In this document: positions 43,815 through 51,892 of the stretch, piece after piece
How the letters are laid out: every line of letters starts with the position of its first letter
Numbering within the stretch: position 1 is the stretch's first letter
Assembly: GCA_017828975.1 (NCBI GenBank)
Contig: JAGAJN010000014.1
Coordinates: forward strand, 62,001 to 126,000
From: Oscillospiraceae bacterium
GTDB taxonomy: Bacteria > Bacillota > Clostridia > Oscillospirales > Ruminococcaceae
Length of the DNA stretch: 64,000 nucleotides
Reading direction: 5' to 3'
Notes under the pieces: generated by a model
The model's input: only the letters and a program-made list of their open reading frames with translations
What the model was told of the DNA's origin: nothing
Databases searched by the model: none
Position numbers and translations under genes: made by a program

Positions 43815-43848
43815 ATTATCTCCCCCTAGTGGTTTTCTCTGTAATTGC

Positions 43849-43877
43849 AGTATATCACAAGATCTGCTATAAGTCAA
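43849..43877 (-). promoter_or_regulatory. Promoter of the SGNH-ABC operon
   Basis: Minus-strand TTGACT (43872-43877), 17 bases, TATACT (43849-43854). Confidence 0.78.
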
Positions 43878-43923
43878 ATTCATATTTTCTATATTTTGAT
43901 ATAAATTTTATCTATAATGCCAA

Positions 43924-43952
43924 TTGACAGCTATTGGGAAATCTTATATAAT
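43924..43952 (+). promoter_or_regulatory. LysR gene promoter
   Basis: TTGACA (43924-43929), 17 bases, TATAAT (43947-43952). It is back-to-back with the SGNH-ABC promoter; the two -35 boxes are about 45 bases apart. Confidence 0.85.
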
Positions 43953-43978
43953 TATCTCACATAGGAGGAATACGGAAA

Positions 43979-44896
43979 ATGACGCTTCAACAGATAAAAT
44001 ACGTAATAACCATCGCAGATACGGGATCTATGAACAGGTCGGCAAAGCTGCTCTTCGTTTCCCAGCCGTCCCTGACAAGCGCAGTCCGTGAGCTGGAAAG
44101 GGAGATAGGCATAACCATCTTCCTGAGGACAAGCAAGGGAGTTGTCCCCACAAACGAAGGCTCGGATTTCATCATCAGGGCAAGGCAGATATATCAGCAG
44201 TATGAGCTTCTGACGGAAAAATACGCTTCATCGGGCAGCCATAAGCGCAGATTCAGCGTTTCCGCACAGCACTACTCCTTTGCGGTAAAGGCGTTCGTGG
44301 AAACGGTCAAGCGGTTTGACACCCTGAATTTCGATTTTGCCATCAGGGAAACCAAAACTCTGGAGGTAATCTCCGACGTGGGAAATCTCAGAAGCGAGAT
44401 AGGCATACTTTACAAATGCAGCTACAACCGCAAGATAATCGAAAAGCTGCTGAACGACAACGAGCTGGAATTCTGCCCCCTCATAAACTGCCCCGCCTAC
44501 GTCTACCTCTGGAAGGGTCACCCGCTGGCAAAGGAACCGTCCATCTCCTCGGAACAGCTTCTGGATTACCCTCGGCTTTCCTTTGAACAGGGCAGCGAAA
44601 GCTCCGTTTATCTTGCGGAGGAGATACTCAGCGAGAACGACTGCCCCCGAACCATCACCTGCACCGACCGTGCCACCCAGCTAAATCTTATGGTCGGTCT
44701 GAACGGCTACACCCTCTGCTCGGGCATCATCTGCGAGGAACTCAACGGCTCGGATTACGCCGCCGTCCCCTTCCGTGAGGACGAAAACAACCGCAATGTC
44801 GTCATGGAGATAGGCTACATAATAAAGAAAAACAGCCGCCTGAGCGACATTGCCGAGGAATACATCAGAGAGATGAAAAGCTACCTTTCCGATTAG
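43979..44896 (+). CDS. LysR-family transcriptional regulator
   Basis: 305 residues. The N-terminal winged helix-turn-helix (LQQIKYVITIADTGSMNRSAKLLFVSQPSLTSAVRELERE, in pieces) and the C-terminal ligand-binding domain (about 95-300) are typical. It is divergent from the SGNH-ABC operon, so it probably controls that operon and itself; the ligand is unknown. GGAGG precedes the ATG. A role in sulfur control, as for CysL/CysB, is also possible given the sulfur operon beyond. Confidence 0.93.
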   Translation: MTLQQIKYVITIADTGSMNRSAKLLFVSQPSLTSAVRELEREIGITIFLRTSKGVVPTNEGSDFIIRARQIYQQYELLTEKYASSGSHKRRFSVSAQHYSFAVKAFVETVKRFDTLNFDFAIRETKTLEVISDVGNLRSEIGILYKCSYNRKIIEKLLNDNELEFCPLINCPAYVYLWKGHPLAKEPSISSEQLLDYPRLSFEQGSESSVYLAEEILSENDCPRTITCTDRATQLNLMVGLNGYTLCSGIICEELNGSDYAAVPFREDENNRNVVMEIGYIIKKNSRLSDIAEEYIREMKSYLSD

Positions 44897-44953
44897 TGTT
44901 GAATGTTGAGTGTTGAAAGTTGAATTAATGGCATAACTCAACACTCAACACTA
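44896..44953. repeat. Palindromic heptamer repeat tract after the LysR gene
   Basis: AGTGTTGA-A-TGTTGAGT (44897 on) is complementary over 16 of 17 bases to ACTCAACACTCAACACT (ending 44952). Units are TGTTGAA/TGTTGAG in 7-base steps. It overlaps the LysR stop and can fold into a hairpin between two convergent genes. Confidence 0.75.
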
Positions 44954-44983
44954 AAAAAGTTCCCCCGCCTTGCGGCAGGGGGA
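44953..44983 (-). terminator. Terminator of the GGDEF gene
   Basis: Minus-strand stem CCCCCTGCC / GGCGGGGG with a short loop, followed by AACTTTTTT. Confidence 0.85.
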
Positions 44984-44992
44984 GATGAAAGC

Positions 44993-46909
44993 TTAACGGT
45001 GTACCTTTTTCAGTGACTTTACCTTGTACATTTCCTCGTCAGCCCGACGGACTATTTCTTCGTAACCCTCAAGGCTTTCGGGAACGCCCGTAAAATATCC
45101 GCAGCTGCAGCCCACCTTGTAGGGCAGCCCGCTTGCCAGATTGTACTCCGAAAGCAGCTTTTCCACATGCAAAATGCACTTGCTGACTTCTTCGCCGCTT
45201 GTTTCGGGCAGGATAATGCAGTATTCATCGCCGCCCGTCCTTACGCATACCGCATCATTGGGCATACAGATACTCAGCGCATGAGCGGTCTGCATAATAG
45301 CATTGTCCCCCGCCTCGTGTCCGTAAAGGTCGTTGATGGGCTTCAGGCTGTCGATGTCTGCGCAGACTACCGTTACAGGCTTTTTCAGGCGCATTGCCTC
45401 ATCGATCATGGGAGCGGCAAGCTTTTCCATTCCGCGGCGGTTGTAAAGTCCCGTCAGCGGGTCACGTATGTAAAGATTTTCCAGCTTGATAACAACGTCC
45501 TCCAGCTCGTTTTTCATATAAAAGCTGCCCGCATTGTTGGAAATTGCCATGGTCCATGTGGAAAACAGATCGCCGGCTACATAATCGCCGAATTCATCGG
45601 GCGGCTCATATGCAATATATCCGAGGAAAAGATCATCGAAATACAGCGGAGAAAATGCAAAGCACACAGCCTTGTCCTCTCCCAAAATATTGACGGGAAC
45701 AAGCCTTTCGACGGGAAATTCCGTCCTTACGGGGACATCATGCTTATACTGCAGCATGGAGATCATGGTGTCTGTCAGTCCGCTGCAGCTTATGCCTGCA
45801 CTGTCCTCCCCTGCGTTTCCCGAAAACTCCTCCACGTCCTTGCAGATACAGATAAACACACGCCCCAGCCTGAAAAGCTTGGCAATAGGCGCAGCACCCG
45901 CATAAAGCTCCTCTGAGGTCCTGACGGCGGGAAACTTTGTATTCATAACGATAAGGTCGCTGTTAAACTGCTTGTATTCGTTGATGATACCATAGTTGGA
46001 ATCGTAGAAGCCCTCTTCCGATTTTACCTCGGGGCAGCCGCAGGAATGATGCTGTATCAGCTTGGAATTTACGCTGACAGCCTGCTCGTACTTCACACCG
46101 TCCCAGCCGTCGGCGATAATATCCACCGCCATAACGCCCGCACCGTCGAAATCCCTCTGAGCGGTGGTCAATGTGGGCTTGTACGCTTCGCAGTCCTTTA
46201 TGCCGTCAAAGCCCGTCACGGCAATATCCTCAGGAATACGCAGCCCGTGAGATTTCAGACAGTCCATACAGAAAAACGCCATAGTGTCGCTGGCGCAAAC
46301 GATAGCCTGGGGAAGCTCCTCCGCCTTTAAGAATTGCTCTGTGCAGTCGGCGGCGGCTCTCCAGAATTTTCCGTATGCTATCCTGTCCTCTTCAATGGGG
46401 ATATTGTGCGCCGTCAGCACTTTTTTGTATGCGGCAAGACGTTCCTCCGTCTGTAAATTTCCCGGAAATCCGCCGATAAAATTTATCTTGGTAAAACCAT
46501 GCTCCGTAACCAGATGCTCCACTACAAATTCCATAGCCGTCTTGTCGCTGAGCACCACATTATGGTCAAAGGTATGGCCGTCATCATTTACATTGACAAC
46601 AGGGATACCCCTCTCGGCAGCCCTGCTTCTCAGGTCATCAAGCGTCCGTTCATTTACGATAGACTCACCCAGCACAATGATGCCGTCAACAAGGTCGTAG
46701 TTCAGCAGGTTAAATATCTCCGACTCGCCCCGTATGATACTGTCAGCCAGCACACGGTCGGAGTTCAGATCGGGACGTGTCAGCAGCGAAGCAAAGATCA
46801 GCAGATTAATATCCCGCTCTGCACATCGTCTGCGGGCTGCTGCGGCTACCTTTGTTTCATATTCTATATTAAAGCCCGTAACGAAAAGAGCTATGGTTTT
46901 GCGTTTCAT
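44993..46909 (-). CDS. Cytosolic LacI-type sensor fused to a GGDEF domain
   Basis: 638 residues. Residues about 5-290 form a periplasmic-binding/LacI-type ligand domain (VDGIIVLGES, HNVVLSDKTAMEFVVEHL, GFDGIKDCEAYKPTLTT) without a DNA-binding helix-turn-helix and without signal peptide or membrane helix. A middle region (about 300-455) resembles a GAF-like sensor. Residues about 465-638 are a diguanylate cyclase domain: RDPLTGLYNRRGM, CADIDSLKPINDLYGHEAGD, and GGDEY at about 559. The RxxD inhibitory site is absent (MPND instead). It probably makes cyclic di-GMP in answer to a cytosolic ligand such as a sugar. Confidence 0.9.
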   Translation of the reverse strand: MKRKTIALFVTGFNIEYETKVAAAARRRCAERDINLLIFASLLTRPDLNSDRVLADSIIRGESEIFNLLNYDLVDGIIVLGESIVNERTLDDLRSRAAERGIPVVNVNDDGHTFDHNVVLSDKTAMEFVVEHLVTEHGFTKINFIGGFPGNLQTEERLAAYKKVLTAHNIPIEEDRIAYGKFWRAAADCTEQFLKAEELPQAIVCASDTMAFFCMDCLKSHGLRIPEDIAVTGFDGIKDCEAYKPTLTTAQRDFDGAGVMAVDIIADGWDGVKYEQAVSVNSKLIQHHSCGCPEVKSEEGFYDSNYGIINEYKQFNSDLIVMNTKFPAVRTSEELYAGAAPIAKLFRLGRVFICICKDVEEFSGNAGEDSAGISCSGLTDTMISMLQYKHDVPVRTEFPVERLVPVNILGEDKAVCFAFSPLYFDDLFLGYIAYEPPDEFGDYVAGDLFSTWTMAISNNAGSFYMKNELEDVVIKLENLYIRDPLTGLYNRRGMEKLAAPMIDEAMRLKKPVTVVCADIDSLKPINDLYGHEAGDNAIMQTAHALSICMPNDAVCVRTGGDEYCIILPETSGEEVSKCILHVEKLLSEYNLASGLPYKVGCSCGYFTGVPESLEGYEEIVRRADEEMYKVKSLKKVHR

Positions 46910-46934
46910 TTTAATTTCCTCCCGAACCGTCGGC

Positions 46935-46951
46935 TTGCGAAAACGTTTACG
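46935..46951. promoter_or_regulatory. LacI/cre-like palindrome in the GGDEF leader
   Basis: TGCGAAAACGTTTACG is centred on ACGT and resembles the LacI/CcpA operator TGTAAACGTTTACA. It lies about 45 bases downstream of the promoter and 25 bases upstream of the start codon. Confidence 0.5.
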
Positions 46952-47002
46952 TCGATATATTCAAATCATCAATAAATATCACAACATTATTTGTGCAATA
47001 TC

Positions 47003-47031
47003 ATTATAACATATCGCCCAAAAGATTTCAA
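47003..47031 (-). promoter_or_regulatory. GGDEF gene promoter
   Basis: Minus-strand TTGAAA (47026-47031), 17 bases, TATAAT (47003-47008). Confidence 0.75.
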
Positions 47032-47105
47032 GACCTATCGCCGATAAGTCTGATTATTTTTCCTGACAATTTATAGGATATTTTATGAAAAGTAAGTGAA
47101 ATCCC

Positions 47106-47134
47106 TTGATTAACAGGGAAAAAAGTGGTATACT
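47106..47134 (+). promoter_or_regulatory. Promoter of the COG0523 GTPase gene
   Basis: TTGATT (47106-47111), 17 bases, TATACT (47129-47134). AAGTGAAA (47094-47101) and TTTCACTT (47134-47141) are inverted repeats that flank the promoter and may be an operator. Confidence 0.75.
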
Positions 47135-47176
47135 TTCACTTGACGAAAACCATTTTTTTGAAAGGAACTGAGTAAA

Positions 47177-48445
47177 TTGAAACAAACAAAGCTTATCCCC
47201 ATCACCCTGCTGACGGGCTATCTCGGCGCAGGAAAGACCACTCTTATCAACCACGTCCTCGGCAATCAGGAGGGCTACAAGGTCGCTGTTATCGTTAACG
47301 ACATCGGCGAGATAAATATCGACGCAGAGCTTATCCAGAAGGGCGGCGCAGTAACGCAGAAGGACGACAACCTTGTCCCCCTGTCCAACGGCTGTATCTG
47401 CTGCACGCTTAAGGTTGACCTGATGAACCAGATAACCGAGCTTATCAAAACGGGACGGTTCGACTACATTCTTATTGAAGCCAGCGGCATCTGCGAGCCT
47501 ATGCCAATCGCACAGTCCATTGCAGTGCTGGAGAGCAAGGCGGACAAGCGTTACCCCGCTATCTGCCGTCTTGACAATATCGTTACCGTTGTTGACGCAC
47601 TGAGAATGGCTACCGAATTCGGCTGCGGCGACGCACTTCTCAGCGAGGACGTTGACGAGGAGGACATCGAAAACCTGCTCATTCAGCAGATAGAATTCTG
47701 CTCCACCATTATCCTTAACAAGACCGACAAGGTGGACGCCGAACAGCTTGGCAGAGTAAAGGCTATGATACGTACTCTCCAGCCCAAGGCACGCATTATC
47801 GAATCCAGCTTCGGAAAGGTGGCTGTTTCGGATATTCTGGACACTAAGGCATACAATTTCGAGGAAGCGGTAGTTTCCGCAGGCTGGGCACAGGCTTACG
47901 AAAACGGTGCCGACGAGGGCGAACACGAGCATCATCACCACCACGACCATGACGACGATGACGAGCATGAGCATCATCACCACGACCATGACGACGACGA
48001 GCATGAGGATCATTCTCATTGCGACCACGAACACGGCGTATGCCACTGCCACCATCACCATGGCGAGGGCGAAGCTGAGGAATACGGCATAGGCACCTTC
48101 GTATACAGACGCAGACGTCCCTTTGACGAGGAAAAGTTCCATGAATGGGCTTCTCATTGGCAGAGAAACATTATCCGCTGCAAGGGAATGCTCTGGTTCT
48201 CCAACAGCCCCGACGAGGCTTACGTTTTCGAGCAGGCGGGCGTTCAGATAACCGCAACAATGTCGGGCAAATGGTTTGCAGCCGCCCCCGAAGCCGACAG
48301 AAAGAAGCTGCTTAAGCAGTACCCCGAAATTGCCGCCGACTGGGACGAAAAGTACGGCGACCGTGAGATAAAGCTTGTTTTCATCGGTCAGAAGATGGAC
48401 AGAGAAGCAATAGAAAAGCAGCTTGACGCTTGCCTTGCGGAATAA
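47177..48445 (+). CDS. COG0523/CobW-family GTPase with His-rich metal-binding insert
   Basis: 422 residues, TTG start with AAGGAAC upstream. G3E GTPase motifs: TGYLGAGKTTL (13-23), the metal-binding Cys motif NGCICCTL (about 71), and NKTDKVD. A His/Asp-rich stretch at about 249-296 has roughly 25 histidines and few other residues, a probable Zn, Ni or Co store. The C-terminal CobW domain (GTFVYRRRRPFDEEKFHEW) is intact. It should load or traffic a metal; the client is unknown. A terminator follows. Confidence 0.95.
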   Translation: MKQTKLIPITLLTGYLGAGKTTLINHVLGNQEGYKVAVIVNDIGEINIDAELIQKGGAVTQKDDNLVPLSNGCICCTLKVDLMNQITELIKTGRFDYILIEASGICEPMPIAQSIAVLESKADKRYPAICRLDNIVTVVDALRMATEFGCGDALLSEDVDEEDIENLLIQQIEFCSTIILNKTDKVDAEQLGRVKAMIRTLQPKARIIESSFGKVAVSDILDTKAYNFEEAVVSAGWAQAYENGADEGEHEHHHHHDHDDDDEHEHHHHDHDDDEHEDHSHCDHEHGVCHCHHHHGEGEAEEYGIGTFVYRRRRPFDEEKFHEWASHWQRNIIRCKGMLWFSNSPDEAYVFEQAGVQITATMSGKWFAAAPEADRKKLLKQYPEIAADWDEKYGDREIKLVFIGQKMDREAIEKQLDACLAE

Positions 48446-48456
48446 AAACAGAAGAA

Positions 48457-48494
48457 GGATGTTCCCCCGAAAAAACGGAGGAACACCCTTTTAT
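48457..48494 (+). terminator. Terminator after the COG0523 gene
   Basis: Stem GG-TGTTCC-CCG / CGG-GGAACA-CC with an A-rich loop, followed by TTTTATTATT. Confidence 0.82.
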
Positions 48495-48536
48495 TATTCT
48501 TCGGTATAAATGTACTCTGCGCCCTCAAATGCGCCG

Positions 48537-50159
48537 CTAATTTCCATGGGATAGCTTTTCACGGGCTTTTGCGTCAATTGCGGGGCTGTTTTCGGGGAAC
48601 GGCACAAACTCGGTCAAACCGTCCTTTGTGTGTCGGACAAGCTTTATCATGGACAGATGAAACGGCTCACTTACCGTATTATCCAGCGAAAGATATGCGT
48701 ATTCATCGGGGGATTTTCCGTAGAAAACACCGTTGCCGTCCGACGAACGGGGAGCGTTTTCGGGGAGTTCGCCAAGGCTTTCTATCCTTACGGTTTGGCG
48801 GTCCTCCGGCAGCTTTTCTATGTAATTCATCATGCCCGTTTCAAGGTCGAAGAGGTAGTAAACCGTCCTGTGCGCTTCATAGCCCGTGGCGGAACACCAA
48901 AGCCTAAGCTGTTCGCCGCCGTCGATCTCCTCGTAAAATGCGCCCATAGACAGACCGTTCCATGATGGTCCGCCTATCTCAAAGGGTATCTTATCCTTGA
49001 CAGCTTCAAAGCTTGCGCCGATATTTGCCGCCCATAAAACGGAGCTGTCGCTGCAAAGGTACATACCGTCCATTCCGTCGGTGAAAAGATACTCAAAAGG
49101 CGTTGCATACAGAAGATAGGGAAATTCCGAGCCGAAATATACGCTTTCGAGAAATTCGGTAGATGCGGGTACAACGGGAATACTGAGCGGTACATCTGCC
49201 AAATTTTCGGCAGCCGTATCTTCCGATTTCGGCGAATTATCCGAGCAAAGTATCACTACCGAAACGACTGCCGCCAGAGCACAAAAAACAGTTATCCAAA
49301 GAGCGGGCTTTTTGAAGCTCAGAACGTTTTTTATCCGCTTTTCGGTGGGACTTTCGGAAAATCCCGCCGTGAATCTCACCGCCTTTTTCGGCGCGGCGGC
49401 AAGGAGTGCTTCGGAATAATCCGCCCTTTCGGAACGTGTCATCTTACCCGTCACAGCCTCGTCGCAGGACATTTCCATATCCCGTTCGCAAAGGGAAAAG
49501 CACAGCCACACAACGGGATTGAACCAATGTATGCACAGAGCAAGATATATAACGATCTTCGCAATATGGTCAAGCCGCCTTATGTGATATTTTTCGTGGA
49601 GAATGATAGGCTTTCGGCGGTTTTCAGGCAAATTTTCGGGGATATAGATCCTCGGCTTTATGATACCGAAAATAAACGGCGTCCCGATATTGTCCGATAT
49701 GAAAATGTTGTCCTCAAGGCAAACGGCAGTTCTCAGCCGCCTTTTCAGCCCGAAATATGATACCATAAAACGGACGGTCATCACCAAAACGCCCAGAAGC
49801 CATACCGCCGACAGATTTTCAAGCATTATCTCCGAGGTCTTGTATTCGGGGATATTTTCGCTTGTGTATATGGAAATTTCCATATTCTTACTAATTCCCG
49901 CAGACAACGGAGCGGCGCTGTTTGCGTTCTGATCTGCATATGGTTCTATGTGAATATTTACGGGAGTGATGGGGCTTATCTCCGAAGTCGGCAGCGGCAG
50001 CGAAAAGGGCACAAGCAGCCTGACAAAAACCGCCGCCCACAGCAGATAGGAAAACACCCTCGGAGCAGGCTTCAGCAATGCCCGCAGAACAAGAACTATC
50101 GCCCCGACAAGACAGGCGGTGATGCTCATTCCAATGATTTTCAGAAAAAACTCTGTCAT
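48537..50159 (-). CDS. M56-family BlaR1/MecR1-like membrane protease with unusual sensor
   Basis: 540 residues. N-terminal membrane helices (about 1-60 and 115-135) and the zinc protease motif HEKYH at 188-192 with CERDMEMSCDEAV after it match M56 antirepressors. A transmembrane helix follows at about 287-305. The remaining about 230 extracytoplasmic residues are not a penicillin-binding domain (no SxxK/KTG) and I do not recognise them. It likely cuts the BlaI-type repressor encoded two bases upstream when the outer domain senses its signal, which need not be a beta-lactam. Confidence 0.88.
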   Translation of the reverse strand: MTEFFLKIIGMSITACLVGAIVLVLRALLKPAPRVFSYLLWAAVFVRLLVPFSLPLPTSEISPITPVNIHIEPYADQNANSAAPLSAGISKNMEISIYTSENIPEYKTSEIMLENLSAVWLLGVLVMTVRFMVSYFGLKRRLRTAVCLEDNIFISDNIGTPFIFGIIKPRIYIPENLPENRRKPIILHEKYHIRRLDHIAKIVIYLALCIHWFNPVVWLCFSLCERDMEMSCDEAVTGKMTRSERADYSEALLAAAPKKAVRFTAGFSESPTEKRIKNVLSFKKPALWITVFCALAAVVSVVILCSDNSPKSEDTAAENLADVPLSIPVVPASTEFLESVYFGSEFPYLLYATPFEYLFTDGMDGMYLCSDSSVLWAANIGASFEAVKDKIPFEIGGPSWNGLSMGAFYEEIDGGEQLRLWCSATGYEAHRTVYYLFDLETGMMNYIEKLPEDRQTVRIESLGELPENAPRSSDGNGVFYGKSPDEYAYLSLDNTVSEPFHLSMIKLVRHTKDGLTEFVPFPENSPAIDAKAREKLSHGN

Positions 50160-50160
50160 T

Positions 50161-50526
50161 TCAGCCCTCCTTTCGGTATTCGTCGATCATCCTTTGTATT
50201 TCGTCAAGCTCCCTGCCGCCGAGGGTTTTTCTCTCGGCAAATGCGGCGATAAAACGGGGCAGCGAGCCGCCGTAGCTTTCGTTGATAAGTTCCTCGCCCT
50301 TTCGCAGAGCAAGGTCCGCCTTTGTCAGCAGGACGGTCACTCTGCCGTTTTCGTTTTTGAAGATACCCTTTTCGCAAAGGCGGCGGAGCATTGTGTAGGT
50401 GGTGGATTTTTTCCATTGAAGCTCCTTTTCGCAAAGCTTCACCAGCTCCCCCGAGGGGATATTCTCGTTTTCCCAGATTATCTCCGCAAATTTTGCTTCC
50501 ATTTCTCCAAGCTTTATTTCGGACAT
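50161..50526 (-). CDS. BlaI/MecI-family repressor
   Basis: 121 residues, winged helix: LGEMEAKFAEIIWENE, ELQWKKSTTYTMLRRLCEKG, with a C-terminal dimerisation helix pair. It precedes the M56 gene in one operon. Two palindromes (50548-50594) over and after the promoter are its likely operators, giving autoregulation. Confidence 0.93.
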   Translation of the reverse strand: MSEIKLGEMEAKFAEIIWENENIPSGELVKLCEKELQWKKSTTYTMLRRLCEKGIFKNENGRVTVLLTKADLALRKGEELINESYGGSLPRFIAAFAERKTLGGRELDEIQRMIDEYRKEG

Positions 50527-50547
50527 TTTACTACCTCTTTTCCGATT

Positions 50548-50594
50548 GGTTTAATAGCATTAGACCTTTAAATTTAGTTTAACACAATTAAACC
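50548..50594. promoter_or_regulatory. Two operator-like palindromes of the BlaI-type repressor
   Basis: GGTTTAAT-AGC-ATTAGACC (50548-50566) and GTTTAA-CACAA-TTAAAC (50577-50593, inside AGTTTAACACAATTAAACC). Both share the GTTTAA/TTAAAC arms and are 10 bases apart, one over the -10 box and one at the transcription start. Confidence 0.7.
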
Positions 50595-50604
50595 GATTTG
50601 TCAA
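50576..50604 (-). promoter_or_regulatory. Promoter of the BlaI-M56 operon
   Basis: Minus-strand TTGACA (50599-50604), 17 bases, TAAACT (50576-50581). Confidence 0.75.
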
Positions 50605-50660
50605 GAGAAATTCCGCATTAAACTCAGCATTTCCACCGAAAAATTATTTTTCAAAACCCC

Positions 50661-50689
50661 TTGCAATTTGCAGAGAAGTGTGGTATAAT
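50661..50689 (+). promoter_or_regulatory. secG promoter
   Basis: TTGCAA (50661-50666), 17 bases, TATAAT (50684-50689). Confidence 0.82.
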
Positions 50690-50731
50690 ACTAGTAAGTA
50701 TTTATATGAACATATTTCGGAGGAATAAAAA

Positions 50732-50998
50732 ATGAGTATAATTGAAATTATAGGCGGAGTTCTTCTGCTTATTGCAAGCCTTTTCATTATTATCGTGACT
50801 CTTATGCAGAGCCAGAAGCAGCAGGGTATGACATCTGCTATCACAGGCGCTGAGAACGACAGCTTCTACGGCAAGAACAGCGGCAACACAAGAGAAGCCG
50901 CTCTTGAAAGACTTACCAAGGTATGCGCTGTTATCTTCTTTATAGTAACGCTGGTGGTAAATTTCCTGCCGATAATCGAAAAGCACATTGCAAAGTAA
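50732..50998 (+). CDS. secG: Preprotein translocase subunit SecG
   Basis: 88 residues with two transmembrane helices (about 5-23 and 62-82) joined by a polar loop containing MQSQKQQGM...ITGAENDSFYGKNSG, the usual SecG signature. Part of the SecYEG channel. GGAGG precedes the start. As in many Firmicutes rnr follows, but here a terminator and a YwqG-like gene lie between. Confidence 0.95.
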   Translation: MSIIEIIGGVLLLIASLFIIIVTLMQSQKQQGMTSAITGAENDSFYGKNSGNTREAALERLTKVCAVIFFIVTLVVNFLPIIEKHIAK

Positions 50999-51010
50999 TC
51001 GGAAAAACAG

Positions 51011-51052
51011 AAAGCTCCGTGTATGCCGTCCGGCAGACAGGGAGCTTTTTTT
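51011..51052 (+). terminator. Terminator after secG
   Basis: AAGCTCC (51012-51018) / GGAGCTT (51041-51047) with GCCG/CGGC pairing inside, then TTTTTT. It ends 16 bases before the next start codon. Confidence 0.85.
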
Positions 51053-51067
51053 GAACGGAGAATCAAG

Positions 51068-51874
51068 ATGAATGAGTACAAGAAAAATCTGAAAAATGTC
51101 CTGAAAACGGTGGAGCAAAGCACTGTTCTCCCCGCCGCAAAAATACGCCTGCACGTTTCGGGCGAGGAAGAATCCCCCGTCGGACTTTGCGCAAGCAAGC
51201 TATCGGGAACGCCCTATATCCCCCATAACGAGCAAGCCCCCGAAAATCTCGTGCTTCTGGCGCAGATTGATCTGTCCGAGCTGGGTGGCTTCGGCGGTCT
51301 GCCGAAAAAGGGGCTGCTGCAATTCTTCATTGCCGATGATGACACCTACGGTCTTACGGAGGACGGCGGATATGCGGTGAGGTACTATCCGACCGTTGAC
51401 GAAACCGTCACCGAAGAGGAATGTTCCGACAAATACTGCCCCGACATAAGCGAGAATTTCCCCGTTCAGATGGAATATGCCGTGACCTTTGAAAAGTCGG
51501 AGGAGCCTATGTCGGTTTACGACTATCGGTTCGGGGAGCTGTTTGCGAAGGCGTATAACAAGGCGTTTCCCGACAAGCATATAGACAGCGTTTACGACCT
51601 GTCCGACGAGGATATGGAGTTTCTTTTCGCCGACGATGACACCGACGAAGCCGTCCCCGCCGAACACAAGCTGCTTGGCTACCCAATTTTTGCACAGGAC
51701 GACCCCCGCATTGACGGTAACGAAAAGTACGACCGACTGCTGCTGCGTATCGACTGCGACATGAGCGAATATATTATGTGGGGCGACGGCGGAGGAGCAA
51801 ATTTCTTTATCTCCTCGGAAAATCTGAAAAAGGCGGATTTTTCGGATATACTGTATACGTGGGATTGCTTCTGA
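51068..51874 (+). CDS. YwqG-like protein (DUF1963)
   Basis: 268 residues from the ATG at 51068 (CGGAG upstream, in the tail of the secG terminator). Segments SKLSGTPYIP, LAQIDLSEL, KGLLQFFIADDD and the C-terminal LLLRIDCD...MWGDGGGANFFIS are characteristic of DUF1963. Cytosolic, acidic; function unknown. It sits between secG and rnr and may be transcribed together with rnr. Confidence 0.88.
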   Translation: MNEYKKNLKNVLKTVEQSTVLPAAKIRLHVSGEEESPVGLCASKLSGTPYIPHNEQAPENLVLLAQIDLSELGGFGGLPKKGLLQFFIADDDTYGLTEDGGYAVRYYPTVDETVTEEECSDKYCPDISENFPVQMEYAVTFEKSEEPMSVYDYRFGELFAKAYNKAFPDKHIDSVYDLSDEDMEFLFADDDTDEAVPAEHKLLGYPIFAQDDPRIDGNEKYDRLLLRIDCDMSEYIMWGDGGGANFFISSENLKKADFSDILYTWDCF

Positions 51875-51892
51875 GAATAGGAGGGAGTTTAT

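Noticed and set aside
47921..48065. Possible tandem DNA repeat of CATCAT/GACGAC type
   Set aside because: It encodes the His/Asp-rich insert of a G3E GTPase, a known protein feature, so it needs no separate DNA-level explanation.
47054..48157. 367-residue antisense frame over the COG0523 gene
   Set aside because: Its Met/Val/Leu-rich stretch is the complement of the His/Asp codons of the true gene; the plus-strand protein has all GTPase motifs.
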